Of a stretch of 64,000 nt of DNA, positions 1 through 9,256 are shown piece by piece. The DNA is from Intestinimonas massiliensis (ex Afouda et al. 2020) (lineage in GTDB: Bacteria > Bacillota > Clostridia > Oscillospirales > Oscillospiraceae): assembly GCF_001244995.1 (NCBI RefSeq), contig NZ_LN869529.1, positions 1,194,956-1,258,955 of the forward strand, read 5' to 3'. Position numbers and translations under genes: made by a program. The notes under the pieces were generated by a model that worked only from the letters and a program-made list of their open reading frames with translations, ran no database searches and was not told the origin of the DNA. Position 1 is the first letter of the stretch. Each line of letters begins with the position of its first letter.

Positions 1-1112
1 CGTCCTTGAACAGAAGCCGCAGAGGCTCAATGATCTCCTGGAAGTCCACATAGTCGGGCAGTCCGCCCACGTTGTGGTGGCTCTTGATGACAGCGGCGTC
101 CCCGGCGCCCGATTCGATCACGTCGGGATAAATGGTGCCCTGCGCCAGGAAGTCCACCTTGCCGATCTTTTTGGCCTCTTCCTCAAAAACCCGGATGAAC
201 TCCTCCCCGATGATCTTCCGCTTATGCTCGGGCTCGTCCACCCCGGCCAGCTTCAGCAAAAACCGGCTCTCGGCATCCACCCGGACAAAGTTCAGGTCCC
301 ATTTGGCAAAAGCCTGCTCTACCTCGTCCCCCTCGTTCTTCCGCATAAGCCCGTGATCGACGAAGACACAGGTAAGCTGCTTGCCGACGGCCTCGGCCAG
401 CAGGGCGGCACATACGGAGGAATCTACTCCGCCGGACAGAGCCAGCAGCACCTTCCCGTCCCCCACCTTCTCCCGGATGGCGGCCACGGAGGTTTTCAGA
501 TAGTCCCCCATGGTCCAGTCTCCCACGGCTCCGCAGACCTCATAGAGAAAATTGCGGATCATATCCATGCCGTGCGCGGTGTGGTTGACCTCAGGGTGGT
601 ACTGCACTCCATAAAAGCCCCGGGCTTCGTCGGCGATGGCCACATTGGGGCAGGCGTCCGTGTGGGCGGTGAGAGCAAAGCCCTCGGGCACCCGGGCCAT
701 ATAGTCCCCATGGCTCATCCAGGACACGCCCTGCGCCGGCAGGCCCCGGAAGAGCCGGCAGGAGGTATCGTAGTAGGTCTCCGTCTTGCCGTACTCCCGG
801 GCGGTGTCCGCCTGGGCGGCGGTGACCTGTCCTCCCAGGGTGTGGGCCATGAGCTGGCAGCCGTAGCAGATACCCAGCACGGGGACTCCCAGTTCGAAGA
901 CAGCCGGGTCCACATGGGGCGCGCGTTCGTCATAGACGCTGTTGGGTCCGCCGGTGAAAATGAAGCCGATGGGCTTCATGGCCTCAAGCTCCGCCAGTGG
1001 GGTGGTATAGGGGCGCACCTCGCAGTAGACGCCGCACTCCCGGACCCGCCGGGCGATGAGCTGGTTGTACTGCCCGCCGAAATCCAGTACGATGATCAAT
1101 TGATGCTTCATA
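1..1112 (-). CDS. guaA: GMP synthase (glutamine-hydrolysing), 3' end cut by window edge
   Basis: Converts XMP to GMP with glutamine as nitrogen donor, the last step of guanine nucleotide synthesis, in the cytoplasm. I translated the minus strand from the ATG at 1112; it opens [20 protein letters not shown], has the class I amidotransferase nucleophile in GICYGCQLM (Cys82), the paired HPE motif in [11 protein letters not shown], and the ATP-pyrophosphatase P-loop [10 protein letters not shown]. About 370 codons are present; the C-terminal dimerisation part lies off the window, so no stop is seen. An AGGAG-rich ribosome site precedes the ATG. It follows carB by 21 bp on the same strand, so a car-guaA run joining pyrimidine/arginine and purine synthesis is plausible. 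Family identity is certain. Confidence 0.95.
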
Positions 1113-1133
1113 CTCCTACTCCTCTCCGGGGCC

Positions 1134-4100
1134 TCAGATCCGGGTAATGTCGATGGGACGCAGGTCCACGCTTCTCCCCTGCTCCCGGACGGTCAGAACG
1201 GCATGTGCGGTGTCAATGGCGGTGACGCAGCCCACCGAGTGCTCCACGGCAGCCCGGCGAATCTTGAAGCCGTCCGTGTCGTGCTTGCGGCCCTTGGTGG
1301 GGGTATTGATGACCAGGTCCACCGAGCCGGAGGCGATCATGTCCAGGATATTGGGGTGGGCCTGGGTGACCCTGGCCACCTTCCTGGCCTCCACGCCGGC
1401 GGCGTTCAAGGCATCGCAGGTACCGGAGGTGGCCAGAATCTCGATGCCCATCTCGGCCAGGCCCCGGGCAATCCCCACGATCTCGCCCTTGTCCTCGTCC
1501 TTGACGGTAATGATGACCCGGCCGCCCCGCTTGGGCACCTTCATATTGGCCCCCTTGAAGGCCTTCAGCAGGGCCTGGGGGAAGGACTCCGCGATGCCCA
1601 GCACCTCGCCGGTGGATTTCATCTCGGGCCCAAGGCCGGTGTCCACGTCGGTGAGCTTCTCAAAGGAGAACACCGGCATCTTCACGGCGTAATAGGGGGC
1701 CTCGGGGTAGATGCCGGTACCATAGCCCAAGTCCTTCAGCTTCTGGCCCAGCATAACCTTGGTGGCCAGGTCGATGATGGGCACGCCGGTGACCTTGGAG
1801 ATATAGGGAATGGTGCGGCTGGAGCGGGGGTTGACCTCGATGACGTACACCTGGTCGTCGTACAGGATGAACTGGATGTTGATGAGGCCGATGACCCCCA
1901 GGGCCTTGGCCAGATCGTAGGTGTACTGCAAAATGGTCTGTTTGTGCTTCTCCTCGATGTGGAGCGGCGGATAGACCGAAATGGAGTCGCCGGAGTGGAC
2001 GCCGGCCCGCTCCACATGCTCCATGACGCCGGGGATCAGAATGTCCTCCCCGTCGAACACGCCGTCCACCTCCACCTCCCGGCCCATCAGGTATTTGTCC
2101 ACCAGGATGGGGTGTTCCTGCTCGGTCATGTTGATGATCTTCATGAACTCCACGATGTTGCGGTCGTTATAGGCGATCTCCATCCCCTGTCCGCCCAGCA
2201 CATAGGAGGGACGCACCAGCACGGGATAGCCCACCTCGTGGGCGGCGGCCAGCGCCTCTTCGGTGGTAAAGACCGTCTTGCCCGCGGCCCGGGGAATCCT
2301 GCACTGCTGGAGGATCTCGTCGAACCGCTCCCGGTCCTCGGCGGCGTCCACGCCGTCGGAGGAGGTGCCCAGGATGGGCACGCCCATGTCGGTGAGGGCC
2401 TTGGCCAGCTTGATGGCGGTCTGGCCGCCGAACTGGACCACCGCCCCCCAGGGCTTCTCCAGCTCCACCACAGCCTCCACGTCCTCGGGCGTCAGGGGCT
2501 CAAAGTACAGCTTGTCGGCCACGTCAAAGTCGGTGGAGACGGTCTCGGGGTTATTGTTGATGATGATGGTCTCATAGCCCAGGCGCTTGAAGGCCCAGAC
2601 CGAATGGACCGAGCAGTAGTCAAACTCGATACCCTGGCCAATGCGGATGGGCCCGGAGCCCAGCACCAGCACCTTCCTCTTCTCCCTGGCCGCCTGGGTG
2701 CGATGGGCCTCGCCCTGGCTGGCGGAGAGATAGGGTGCTCTGGGAATATCAGGCGCCAGCTCGCCCACGTCGGGGAGATGGAGCGGTTCGGCGGCCTCGT
2801 TTTCCGCGTCGTAGGTGGAGTAGTAATAGGGGGTCTGGGCCTCGAACTCAGCGGCGCAGGTGTCCACCATCTTGAAGGCGGGCACAAGGCCCTGCCGCTC
2901 CCGCAGGGCCTTGATCTCCGCCCGCTCCTTCCCCGCCAGGGCGGCGATCCAGGCGTCGGAGAAGCCCATCTCCTTGGCCTGCCGGAGGGTATCCGGGTCC
3001 AGCCGGCCGCGCTCCAGCCGGTCCTCCATATCCACGATATTTTGGAACCGGTCCAGGAACCACAGGTCGTATTGGGTGATTTTGTTGATCTTCTCCGGCG
3101 AGAAGCCCCGGCGCAGCGCCTCGGCCACAATGAACAGCCGCTGATCGTCGATGTTGACCAGCCGGTCCTCGATGTCCTCGGTATACAGCTCGTCCAATCC
3201 CGGCAGGCGCAGGGACTTGACGGGCAGCTCCAGTGAGCGGATGGCCTTCATCAGGGCCCCCTCGAAGGAGTTGCCGATGGCCATGACCTCGCCGGTGGCC
3301 TTCATCTGAGTGCCCAGAGTACGGCTGGCGGTGGTGAACTTGTCGAAGGGCAGGCGGGGGATCTTAAGCACACAGTAATCCAGGGTGGGCTCGAAGCAGG
3401 CGGTGGTCTTTCCGGTGACGGCGTTGGGGATCTCGTCCAGGGTGTAGCCCAGGGCGATCTTGGCGGCCACCTTGGCGATGGGATAGCCGGTGGCCTTGGA
3501 GGCCAGAGCGGAGGAGCGGCTCACCCGGGGGTTGACCTCGATGACGGCATATTCAAAGGAATCGGGGTTCAGCGCCAGTTGCACGTTGCAGCCGCCCTCG
3601 ATCTTCAGGGCGGAGATGATGTCCAGCGAGGCGGAGCGCAGCATCTGATATTCCCTGTTGGCCAGGGTCTGGGTGGGGGCCACCACGATGGAGTCGCCGG
3701 TGTGGACGCCCACGGGGTCGATGTTCTCCATGGAGCAGATCTGGATGACATTGCCCGCCGAGTCCCGCATGACCTCGAACTCGATCTCCTTCCAGCCGGC
3801 GATGGAGCGCTCGATGAGGACCTGGCCCACCCGGCTGAGGTGGATGCCCCGGTCGGCAATCTCCCGCAGACCGGGCTCATCGTAGGCGATGCCGCCGCCG
3901 GTGCCGCCCAGCGTATAGGCGGGGCGGACGATGACCGGATAGCCGATGCGCCCGGCGAAGGCCACGGCATCCTCCACGGACTCCACCACGTCGGAGGTGA
4001 CGCAGGGCTGCCCGATCTCCTCCATGGCGTCCTTAAAGCCCTGGCGGTCCTCCGCCTTGCGGATGGACTCGGGGGAGGTGCCCAGCAGCCGCACGCCGTA

Positions 4101-4430
4101 CTGGTCCAAAATGCCCTGTTCATGGAGGTTCATGGCCAGGTTCAGCCCGGTCTGGCCGCCCAGGGTGGGCAGGATGGAGTCGGGCCGCTCTTTCTGGATG
4201 ACCTGGGTCACGCTGGCGATGTTGAGGGGCTCAATATACACGTGGTCGGCGATGTCCTTGTCGGTCATGATGGTGGCGGGGTTGGAGTTGACCAGCACCA
4301 CCTCCACGCCCTCTTCCTTCAGGGCGCGGCAGGCCTGGGTGCCCGCGTAGTCGAATTCGGCGGCCTGGCCGATGACGATGGGGCCGGAGCCCAGCACCAG
4401 CACCTTTTGGATCTTAGGGTTTTTCGGCAT
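1134..4430 (-). CDS. carB: Carbamoyl-phosphate synthase large subunit
   Basis: Makes carbamoyl phosphate from bicarbonate, ammonia (channelled from CarA) and two ATP, feeding pyrimidine and arginine synthesis. The 1098 residues are close to the usual ~1070. The protein shows the expected internal duplication: the N-terminal half opens [21 protein letters not shown] and the second half repeats it as [20 protein letters not shown] near residue 590; each half has an ATP-grasp domain with an EVNPR(V/S)SRS-type motif. The C-terminal ~150 residues are the MGS-like regulatory domain. The start ATG overlaps the carA stop in TAATG, a one-base overlap indicating translational coupling. Confidence 0.97.
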   Translation of the reverse strand: MPKNPKIQKVLVLGSGPIVIGQAAEFDYAGTQACRALKEEGVEVVLVNSNPATIMTDKDIADHVYIEPLNIASVTQVIQKERPDSILPTLGGQTGLNLAMNLHEQGILDQYGVRLLGTSPESIRKAEDRQGFKDAMEEIGQPCVTSDVVESVEDAVAFAGRIGYPVIVRPAYTLGGTGGGIAYDEPGLREIADRGIHLSRVGQVLIERSIAGWKEIEFEVMRDSAGNVIQICSMENIDPVGVHTGDSIVVAPTQTLANREYQMLRSASLDIISALKIEGGCNVQLALNPDSFEYAVIEVNPRVSRSSALASKATGYPIAKVAAKIALGYTLDEIPNAVTGKTTACFEPTLDYCVLKIPRLPFDKFTTASRTLGTQMKATGEVMAIGNSFEGALMKAIRSLELPVKSLRLPGLDELYTEDIEDRLVNIDDQRLFIVAEALRRGFSPEKINKITQYDLWFLDRFQNIVDMEDRLERGRLDPDTLRQAKEMGFSDAWIAALAGKERAEIKALRERQGLVPAFKMVDTCAAEFEAQTPYYYSTYDAENEAAEPLHLPDVGELAPDIPRAPYLSASQGEAHRTQAAREKRKVLVLGSGPIRIGQGIEFDYCSVHSVWAFKRLGYETIIINNNPETVSTDFDVADKLYFEPLTPEDVEAVVELEKPWGAVVQFGGQTAIKLAKALTDMGVPILGTSSDGVDAAEDRERFDEILQQCRIPRAAGKTVFTTEEALAAAHEVGYPVLVRPSYVLGGQGMEIAYNDRNIVEFMKIINMTEQEHPILVDKYLMGREVEVDGVFDGEDILIPGVMEHVERAGVHSGDSISVYPPLHIEEKHKQTILQYTYDLAKALGVIGLINIQFILYDDQVYVIEVNPRSSRTIPYISKVTGVPIIDLATKVMLGQKLKDLGYGTGIYPEAPYYAVKMPVFSFEKLTDVDTGLGPEMKSTGEVLGIAESFPQALLKAFKGANMKVPKRGGRVIITVKDEDKGEIVGIARGLAEMGIEILATSGTCDALNAAGVEARKVARVTQAHPNILDMIASGSVDLVINTPTKGRKHDTDGFKIRRAAVEHSVGCVTAIDTAHAVLTVREQGRSVDLRPIDITRI

Positions 4431-5515
4431 TACCAGGCGCCTCCTTCCATCTTGCTCACAAAGCGGTCAAACAGGTACTCCGTATCCTGGGGGCCCGGGG
4501 AGGCCTCGGGGTGGAACTGGACGGTGCACACGTTGCCGTTTTGATAACGCAGGCCCTCCACTGAGCCCTCGTTGACGTTGACGTGGGAGACCTGGGCCAC
4601 CGCAGGGTCCACGCTCTCCGCCGTGACCACATAGCCGTGGTTCTGGGAGGTGATGAACACCCGTCCGGCGGCCAGGTCCTTCACCGGGTGGTTGGCCCCC
4701 CGGTGGCCGAAGCGCATCTTCCGGGTCGCGGCTCCGGTGGCCAGGGCCATGAGCTGGTGGCCCAGACAGACGGCAAAGATGGGCAGGCCGGAGTCGTAGA
4801 GCTTCCTCACCTCGGCGATGATGGCCACGTTGTCCGCCGGGTCACCGGGGCCGTTGGAGAGCATCACGCCGTCGAAGTTCCCCTCCAGCACGGTCTCGGC
4901 GGGGGTATGGGCAGGGTAGACCGTCACCTGGCAGCCCCGCTCCTGGAGGCAGCGGACCATGTTCTCCTTGACGCCGTAATCCATCAAAGCCACCCGCAGC
5001 TTCTGCACGCCGTGGGCGGGGCAGACCTGGGGGGCCTTGCGGGTCACCCGCTCCACCGTGCCCTCCACCCGGTAGGCGCGGATTTTGCTCAAACAGTCCT
5101 CTATACAAAAATCCTCCGCACAGGTGATCATACCGTTCATGGTGCCCTGATTGCGGAGAATGCGGGTGATCGCGCGGGTGTCCACCCCCTCGATCCCCGT
5201 GATATTATGTTGTTTCAAATAGATATCCAGATCGCCCTCACAGCGGAAATTGCTCCCGCGCCGGGCCAGATGACGGACCACAAAGGCCTCCGCCCAAGGC
5301 CGGGCGGACTCATTGTCCGCGCCGTTCACGCCGTAATTGCCGATGAGAGGATAAGACATCACGATGCCCTGTCCCGCATAGGACGGGTCGGTCAAGATCT
5401 CCTGGTAGCCGGTCATGGAGGTGTTGAACACCATCTCGCACACCCGGTCTCCCGTAGCGCCGATGCTCTGCCCGTGAAAGACCGCGCCGTTGCCCAGAAT
5501 GAGGGTCGCTTTCAT
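4430..5515 (-). CDS. carA: Carbamoyl-phosphate synthase small subunit
   Basis: Glutaminase subunit that supplies ammonia to CarB. The 361-residue length is normal. The N-terminal CarA domain (residues 1-150) is followed by a class I glutamine amidotransferase domain with the nucleophile in [13 protein letters not shown] (Cys250) and the catalytic His-Glu in [17 protein letters not shown]. It is the first gene of carA-carB and overlaps carB by one base. The 136-bp upstream gap has a good sigma-A promoter on the minus strand, and I see no PyrR-type attenuator in it. Confidence 0.97.
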   Translation of the reverse strand: MKATLILGNGAVFHGQSIGATGDRVCEMVFNTSMTGYQEILTDPSYAGQGIVMSYPLIGNYGVNGADNESARPWAEAFVVRHLARRGSNFRCEGDLDIYLKQHNITGIEGVDTRAITRILRNQGTMNGMITCAEDFCIEDCLSKIRAYRVEGTVERVTRKAPQVCPAHGVQKLRVALMDYGVKENMVRCLQERGCQVTVYPAHTPAETVLEGNFDGVMLSNGPGDPADNVAIIAEVRKLYDSGLPIFAVCLGHQLMALATGAATRKMRFGHRGANHPVKDLAAGRVFITSQNHGYVVTAESVDPAVAQVSHVNVNEGSVEGLRYQNGNVCTVQFHPEASPGPQDTEYLFDRFVSKMEGGAW

Positions 5516-5558
5516 CGTCTGGAATCCCGCCTTTCGTATTCTGAATGTGATCTGTCCA

Positions 5559-5587
5559 ATTTTATCCCAAAGATCACCCGTTTACAA
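5559..5587 (-). promoter_or_regulatory. carAB promoter
   Basis: On the minus strand TTGTAA (-35, at 5587-5582) and TAAAAT (-10, at 5564-5559) are separated by exactly 17 bp, about 45 bp upstream of the carA start. Confidence 0.6.
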
Positions 5588-5651
5588 GTTCCGACCCTTC
5601 TCTTTTCGGCCCAAAAACGAAAAAACGTGGTTTTGGACAAATGCCCGCGCC

Positions 5652-6485
5652 TCAGCAGGCAGGCGTCACGTCAATGATGACCAGTTCCGGCCGGTTGAAA
5701 ACCCGGGGCACCCGGGTGGACTCCCTGGCCAGTCCCCGGCTGACGATCAGCGTGCCGCCCTCCAGCTCATACCGCCCTCCGGCGTATGGGGGGAACAGGC
5801 CCTGATCCGGCGCGAGCAGGCCGTTGACCACCCCAGGCAGCCGCCACTGGCCTCCATGGGCGTGGCCCGCCAGGATCAGGTCGAAGCCCCGCCCCCGGTA
5901 TGCCTCCACCCGCTCGGGGCGGTGGGTCAGCAGTATGGTGAAAAGGTCTGGATCGGCCTGCGCCGCGGCCCGCGCAAGCTGGGCGCGCCAGACCGCCTCC
6001 CCCGCCGCCGGGTCGTCCACGCCGCAGAGCTGTATGGTCTGCCCGTCCACGGCCACGGGGACGCACGCTCCCTCCAGCACGGTCACGCCCCGTGCCTCCA
6101 GCGCGGTCTTGATGGCGTGGGCCTCTCCGCTCCAGAACTCGTGGTTGCCCGAGACATAATAGGTGGGCCAGCTCGCGGCCAGGGCGGACGCCGCCGTATA
6201 GGCCCGCTCCGGGTCCATGCGCGCGTCGTCGTCCACGATGTCGCCGCCCAGCAGCACCACGTCCGGGCCCTCTGCCGCCACCGCCTCCAGCAGCCCGGCC
6301 TGCCCCTCCCCGTAATCGCAGCTATGCAAGTCGGTGAGCAGGGCGATGCGGACCGGTACGGACACCCGGGCGGTCTCCAGCCGGTAGTGGCGCACCGCCA
6401 GCCGGGCATCCAGCGCGGCAACTACCGTCCCCGCCAAAAGGACCGCCAGGGGCAGCCAGATGCGCCGCTTCTTTTTTCCCAACAC
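5652..6485 (-). CDS. Membrane-anchored metallophosphoesterase (YkuE/YaeI-like)
   Basis: A calcineurin-like phosphoesterase of 277 residues. A short basic N-terminus and one hydrophobic segment (about residues 10-26) suggest an N-terminal membrane anchor with the catalytic domain outside. All metal-binding motifs are visible in order: TDLHS (DxH), LLGGDIVDD (GDxxD), SGNHEFW (GNHE), LLTHRPE and LAGHAHGGQW (GHxH). Relatives of this type cleave UDP-diacylglucosamine or other phosphoesters, but the substrate cannot be read from sequence. It stands alone, convergent with nothing and divergent from the DUF421 gene. Confidence 0.85.
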   Translation of the reverse strand: MLGKKKRRIWLPLAVLLAGTVVAALDARLAVRHYRLETARVSVPVRIALLTDLHSCDYGEGQAGLLEAVAAEGPDVVLLGGDIVDDDARMDPERAYTAASALAASWPTYYVSGNHEFWSGEAHAIKTALEARGVTVLEGACVPVAVDGQTIQLCGVDDPAAGEAVWRAQLARAAAQADPDLFTILLTHRPERVEAYRGRGFDLILAGHAHGGQWRLPGVVNGLLAPDQGLFPPYAGGRYELEGGTLIVSRGLARESTRVPRVFNRPELVIIDVTPAC

Positions 6486-6637
6486 AGGGCCTCGCCTCCG
6501 CCGTTTTCTTTGAGGATACCATACCCCGCCCCGGGATGTCTGAAGAAAGTATGAAGATTTGTTCCGCCGCCGCAGGAATAATCCATCCCCGCCGGGCCAT
6601 ACTGAGGTGTGAATCCTACCGACTGGGAGGGCCTTCC

Positions 6638-7321
6638 ATGGTCATCGCATTTACCCGTACCATCATTTTATATCTGCTCATCATCGCGGGCATCCGCCTC
6701 ATGGGCAAGCGACAGGTCGGTGAACTGGAGCCGTCGGAGCTGGTGCTGGACCTTATCATCGCCGATCTGGCCGCCGTCCCCATGCAGGACTTCGGCATCC
6801 CGCTGCTCTCCGGGGTCATCCCCATCCTCACCCTGCTGTGCGTCACCATGATCCTGTCGGTGCTCACCATGAAGCATGTCCGCTTCCGGGCCCTGATCTG
6901 CGGCCGGCCCAGCATCGTGGTGCAGAATGGGCAGCTCAACCAGCGTGAAATGCGCCGCAACCGCTTTACGGTGGACGAGCTCAACGAGGAGCTGCGGATG
7001 CAGAGCGTTACCGATCTGTCTACCGTCAAGTACGCCATTCTGGAGACCAACGGCCGGGTGTCCGTCATCCTCTACGCCAATCAGCGGCCGGTGACGGCGG
7101 AGCAGATGAACCTCTTCCCCGACGACGTGGGACTGCCCCTGGTCATCATCGACGACGGCCGCCTGCTGGAACGGAATCTGAAGCTGCGGGGCTTCAACGA
7201 GGGGTGGCTGCAAAAACGGCTGGAGGAGCACAACGTCCACCACGTCCGGGATGTGTTCCTCCTGTCGGTAGACGAGCAGAATCGGGTCTATTTTGTGCCC
7301 AGGGAGGTGGGGAAGGGATGA
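6638..7321 (+). CDS. DUF421 (YetF-like) membrane protein
   Basis: A 227-residue protein with three N-terminal membrane helices (residues 2-75) and a C-terminal cytoplasmic domain containing the family signature around GRPSIVVQNGQLNQREMRRN and FTVDELNEELR. Function of the family is not settled; Bacillus relatives affect spore and membrane properties. I start it at the ATG 6638, with GGGAGG seven bases upstream, rather than at the upstream ATG 6536, whose extra 34 residues do not resemble the family. It overlaps the next gene in ATGA, a common DUF421-DUF4363 pairing in Firmicutes. Confidence 0.85.
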   Translation: MVIAFTRTIILYLLIIAGIRLMGKRQVGELEPSELVLDLIIADLAAVPMQDFGIPLLSGVIPILTLLCVTMILSVLTMKHVRFRALICGRPSIVVQNGQLNQREMRRNRFTVDELNEELRMQSVTDLSTVKYAILETNGRVSVILYANQRPVTAEQMNLFPDDVGLPLVIIDDGRLLERNLKLRGFNEGWLQKRLEEHNVHHVRDVFLLSVDEQNRVYFVPREVGKG

Positions 7322-7698
7322 AGCGCCTGTGGTTCGCCGTGGGGGTCATGGCCGTCCTGTTTACCGCTACCCTGCTGAACTCCCGCTATCTCAGGAACTT
7401 TTCCGCCGGCCTCACCGACCGTCTGGTCCAGGCGGAGGTCCAGGCGGAGGCCGGCAACTGGGAGGAGGCCGGGCGGCTCACCAAGGAGGCCCTGGACGTC
7501 TGGACCAGCCACGACATGTACCTCTATACCGTACTCCGCCACTCCGATACCGACCAGATCCATACCGGCTTTCGAGAGGTCCAGGAGTTCATCAACTGCC
7601 AGGAGGGCGGTGAATATTCCGCCGCCAACGCCCGTCTCATCTCCCAGGTGGAGCTTTTGTACGAAATGGAGCAGTTTAATCTGAAAAACCTGCTGTAG
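7318..7698 (+). CDS. DUF4363 family protein
   Basis: A 126-residue protein with one N-terminal membrane anchor (residues 3-20) and an outside-facing alpha-helical domain (Leu/Glu/Ala-rich, residues 30-126). It resembles DUF4363 proteins, which in Clostridia are nearly always encoded directly after a DUF421 gene. The ATG overlaps the DUF421 stop (ATGA), so the two are translationally coupled and probably form one membrane complex. No catalytic motif is visible and the function is unknown. A strong terminator follows three bases after the stop. Confidence 0.75.
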   Translation: MKRLWFAVGVMAVLFTATLLNSRYLRNFSAGLTDRLVQAEVQAEAGNWEEAGRLTKEALDVWTSHDMYLYTVLRHSDTDQIHTGFREVQEFINCQEGGEYSAANARLISQVELLYEMEQFNLKNLL

Positions 7699-7700
7699 CC

Positions 7701-7744
7701 AGTCAAACAGCCCCCGGACCATCTGGGCCGGGGGCTGTTTGACT
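7701..7744. terminator. Bidirectional intrinsic terminator
   Basis: A perfect 17-bp stem (AGTCAAACAGCCCCCGG and its complement) with a 10-base loop, followed by TTTTTT on the plus strand. It lies between the convergent DUF4363 and DUF3795 genes and can serve both. Confidence 0.9.
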
Positions 7745-7747
7745 TTT

Positions 7748-8299
7748 TTAGCCGGGCTTTCGGCGGAGCTTCAGCTCCACGCCGCGCTGCGCCGCCATTC
7801 GCCGGAACAGGTCTGCGGCAACGGCAGCCCGCTCCTTGCGCTCCATACCGTCCACGTCCTCCCGGGCGGTCAACTCCGCCATCACCGTCCGGATCTCTTC
7901 CAGGTCGAGGAAACACATGGCTGCGCAGTAAAAGCTCTTCTTCCGCCCATCGTTGAAACCGTCCAGCAGGAACTGAAGAATCCGAATCTTCTCGTCCAGC
8001 TCCGCCAGATATGCCGCTTCTCCGATCCGGCGCGCCCGTTCGATGTCCTTGTGCCGGCCGCGGCACGGGACAAAGGAGTCATACGCATCCGCCTCTCCGA
8101 AGCGCCGGCAGGGAAACTCCCCGCACTGCCAGCAATACGCCACGCCGCCGTGCTGCTGGCTGCATCGGGCGATGGCGCAGGACTGGTTGCCCTCCCCTCC
8201 GCCACAGCCAGGGCAGTGCCCGCCAAGGTGCATCGTACACAGGCCGCAGTTCAGCCCACAAAGGGAAAACAGGGGATGCTCCCGCACAAAGTCCTTCAT
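7748..8299 (-). CDS. DUF3795 cysteine-rich protein
   Basis: A 183-residue soluble protein with a cysteine-rich N-terminal half: CGLNCGLCTMH, CPGCGGG, CAIARC and CWQCGEFPC. This C-x-x-C pattern is typical of DUF3795, a likely zinc- or Fe-S-binding family of unknown role. The C-terminal half is helical and charged. The ATG lies only two bases beyond the nrdR stop, with no ribosome site of its own, so it is probably translated by coupling to nrdR. Confidence 0.8.
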   Translation of the reverse strand: MKDFVREHPLFSLCGLNCGLCTMHLGGHCPGCGGGEGNQSCAIARCSQQHGGVAYCWQCGEFPCRRFGEADAYDSFVPCRGRHKDIERARRIGEAAYLAELDEKIRILQFLLDGFNDGRKKSFYCAAMCFLDLEEIRTVMAELTAREDVDGMERKERAAVAADLFRRMAAQRGVELKLRRKPG

Positions 8300-8301
8300 G
8301 C

Positions 8302-8757
8302 CTATTTCTCATCCAGGAGCCGGTCCAGCTCCTCCTTAAAGGTGCCGATGTCCTTGAACTGGCGGTAAACCGAGGCAAACCGCACATAGGCCACCTCGTC
8401 CACCTCCTTCAACTTCTCCATCACCAAATCCCCGATCACCGACGAGCTGACCTCCCGCTCCATATCGTTTTGAAGGGCCTGCTCGATCTCGCCGGCCATC
8501 CGCTCCAGGTCGGCCAGCGGCACCGAGCGCTTTTCACAGGCCTTGAGCATACTGCCCAGCAGCTTGTCCCGGTCGAAGGTCTGACGGCTGCCGTCCTTCT
8601 TGATGACCACCAGGGGCAGGCTCTCCATGGTCTCATAGGTGGTAAAGCGCTTATGGCATTCCAGGCACTCCCGCCGCCGGCGGATGCTGGCCCCCTCGTC
8701 CGAGGGGCGGGAATCCACGACCTTGCTCTCCAAATTGCCGCAGAATGGGCATTTCAT
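8302..8757 (-). CDS. nrdR: Transcriptional repressor NrdR
   Basis: Represses ribonucleotide reductase genes in response to ATP/dATP. It has 151 residues, the usual length. It has the N-terminal zinc ribbon (Cys3, Cys6, Cys31, Cys34 in CPFCGN and CLECHKRF) followed by an ATP-cone ([20 protein letters not shown], about residues 49-140). I start it at the ATG 8757, preceded by GGAGG, because the longer open frame to 8874 adds non-family sequence. It is the first gene of nrdR-DUF3795. I saw no convincing NrdR box in its own upstream region. Confidence 0.96.
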   Translation of the reverse strand: MKCPFCGNLESKVVDSRPSDEGASIRRRRECLECHKRFTTYETMESLPLVVIKKDGSRQTFDRDKLLGSMLKACEKRSVPLADLERMAGEIEQALQNDMEREVSSSVIGDLVMEKLKEVDEVAYVRFASVYRQFKDIGTFKEELDRLLDEK

Positions 8758-8793
8758 GACTTGCAGCCTCCTTTGTACGCCTATATTGTTATA

Positions 8794-8802
8794 AGTATAC
8801 CA
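8794..8802 (-). promoter_or_regulatory. Probable extended -10 for nrdR
   Basis: Minus-strand TGGTATACT (TG-n plus a TATACT hexamer) lies 37 bases upstream of the nrdR ATG. There is no good -35 at 17 bp, so this rests on the extended -10 alone. Confidence 0.4.
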
Positions 8803-8913
8803 CAGTTTTACTAAATATGGTATAGCCATTTCTAAAAATACCCTTTTTCTCATTCTGTGTATAGGACCCCCCACTTTCTGGAAATACTAGGGACGCGAAA
8901 AGAGGTGAGTTTT

Positions 8914-9051
8914 ATGAGCGACAACAAGCAAAATCGCAATCAGAACAGCTCCCAGAACAATCAGTCCCAGAACAATCAGCGCAACAACCAGTCCCAGAAC
9001 AAGAAGAACCAGCAGGAGCAGAACAAGAAAAATCAGCAGGAGCAGTTCTAA
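8914..9051 (+). CDS. Asn/Gln-rich 45-residue micro-protein
   Basis: The 45-residue product MSDNKQNRNQNSSQNNQ... is almost entirely Asn, Gln, Ser and Lys, with repeated NNQSQN and KKNQQEQ units and no hydrophobic core, so it must be intrinsically disordered. An AGAGGTGAG ribosome site precedes the ATG and a strong terminator follows the stop by 14 bp, which argues that it is a real monocistronic gene. Composition recalls the Gln/Asn-rich gamma-type small acid-soluble spore proteins, but no family motif proves this. I cannot assign a function. Confidence 0.6.
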   Translation: MSDNKQNRNQNSSQNNQSQNNQRNNQSQNKKNQQEQNKKNQQEQF

Positions 9052-9064
9052 CAGGCACACATAG

Positions 9065-9094
9065 AAGAGGTTCGGGAGGGTTCCCGGACCTCTT
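9065..9094 (+). terminator. Intrinsic terminator of the Asn/Gln-rich gene
   Basis: A 13-pair stem (AAGAGGTTCGGGA against TTCCCGGACCTCTT, one G-U pair) with a short loop, followed by CCCTTTTCC. Confidence 0.75.
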
Positions 9095-9166
9095 CCCTTT
9101 TCCTGCGGCCGGAAGGCGAATGAGCTTTGACTATTGACCCAGCCCCATGTATAATAATGTCTACGG

Positions 9167-9208
9167 AATAAACCGCCAAGCGGTTTATTCGTGCGGCCAC
9201 TGCCGCAC
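9167..9208. repeat. Two adjacent perfect hairpins
   Basis: AATAAACCGC-CAA-GCGGTTTATT (9167-9189) is followed one base later by GTGCGGC-CACT-GCCGCAC (9191-9208). They sit 50-90 bp upstream of the EAL chimera. Neither is followed by a T-run on the plus strand. They could be a REP-like element, an operator, or a remnant of a mobile element end. Confidence 0.7.
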
Positions 9209-9256
9209 CTCTGACTGCCATTCCACATCTGCCACAGAAGAAAGAGGCCCCTTGTC

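Noticed and set aside
74..1147. Plus-strand frame opposite guaA
   Set aside because: The minus strand encodes an unmistakable GMP synthase; the plus frame has no motif.
1203..3236. Plus-strand 677-codon frame opposite carB
   Set aside because: Shadow of carB, with histidine- and glycine-rich translation and no homology pattern.
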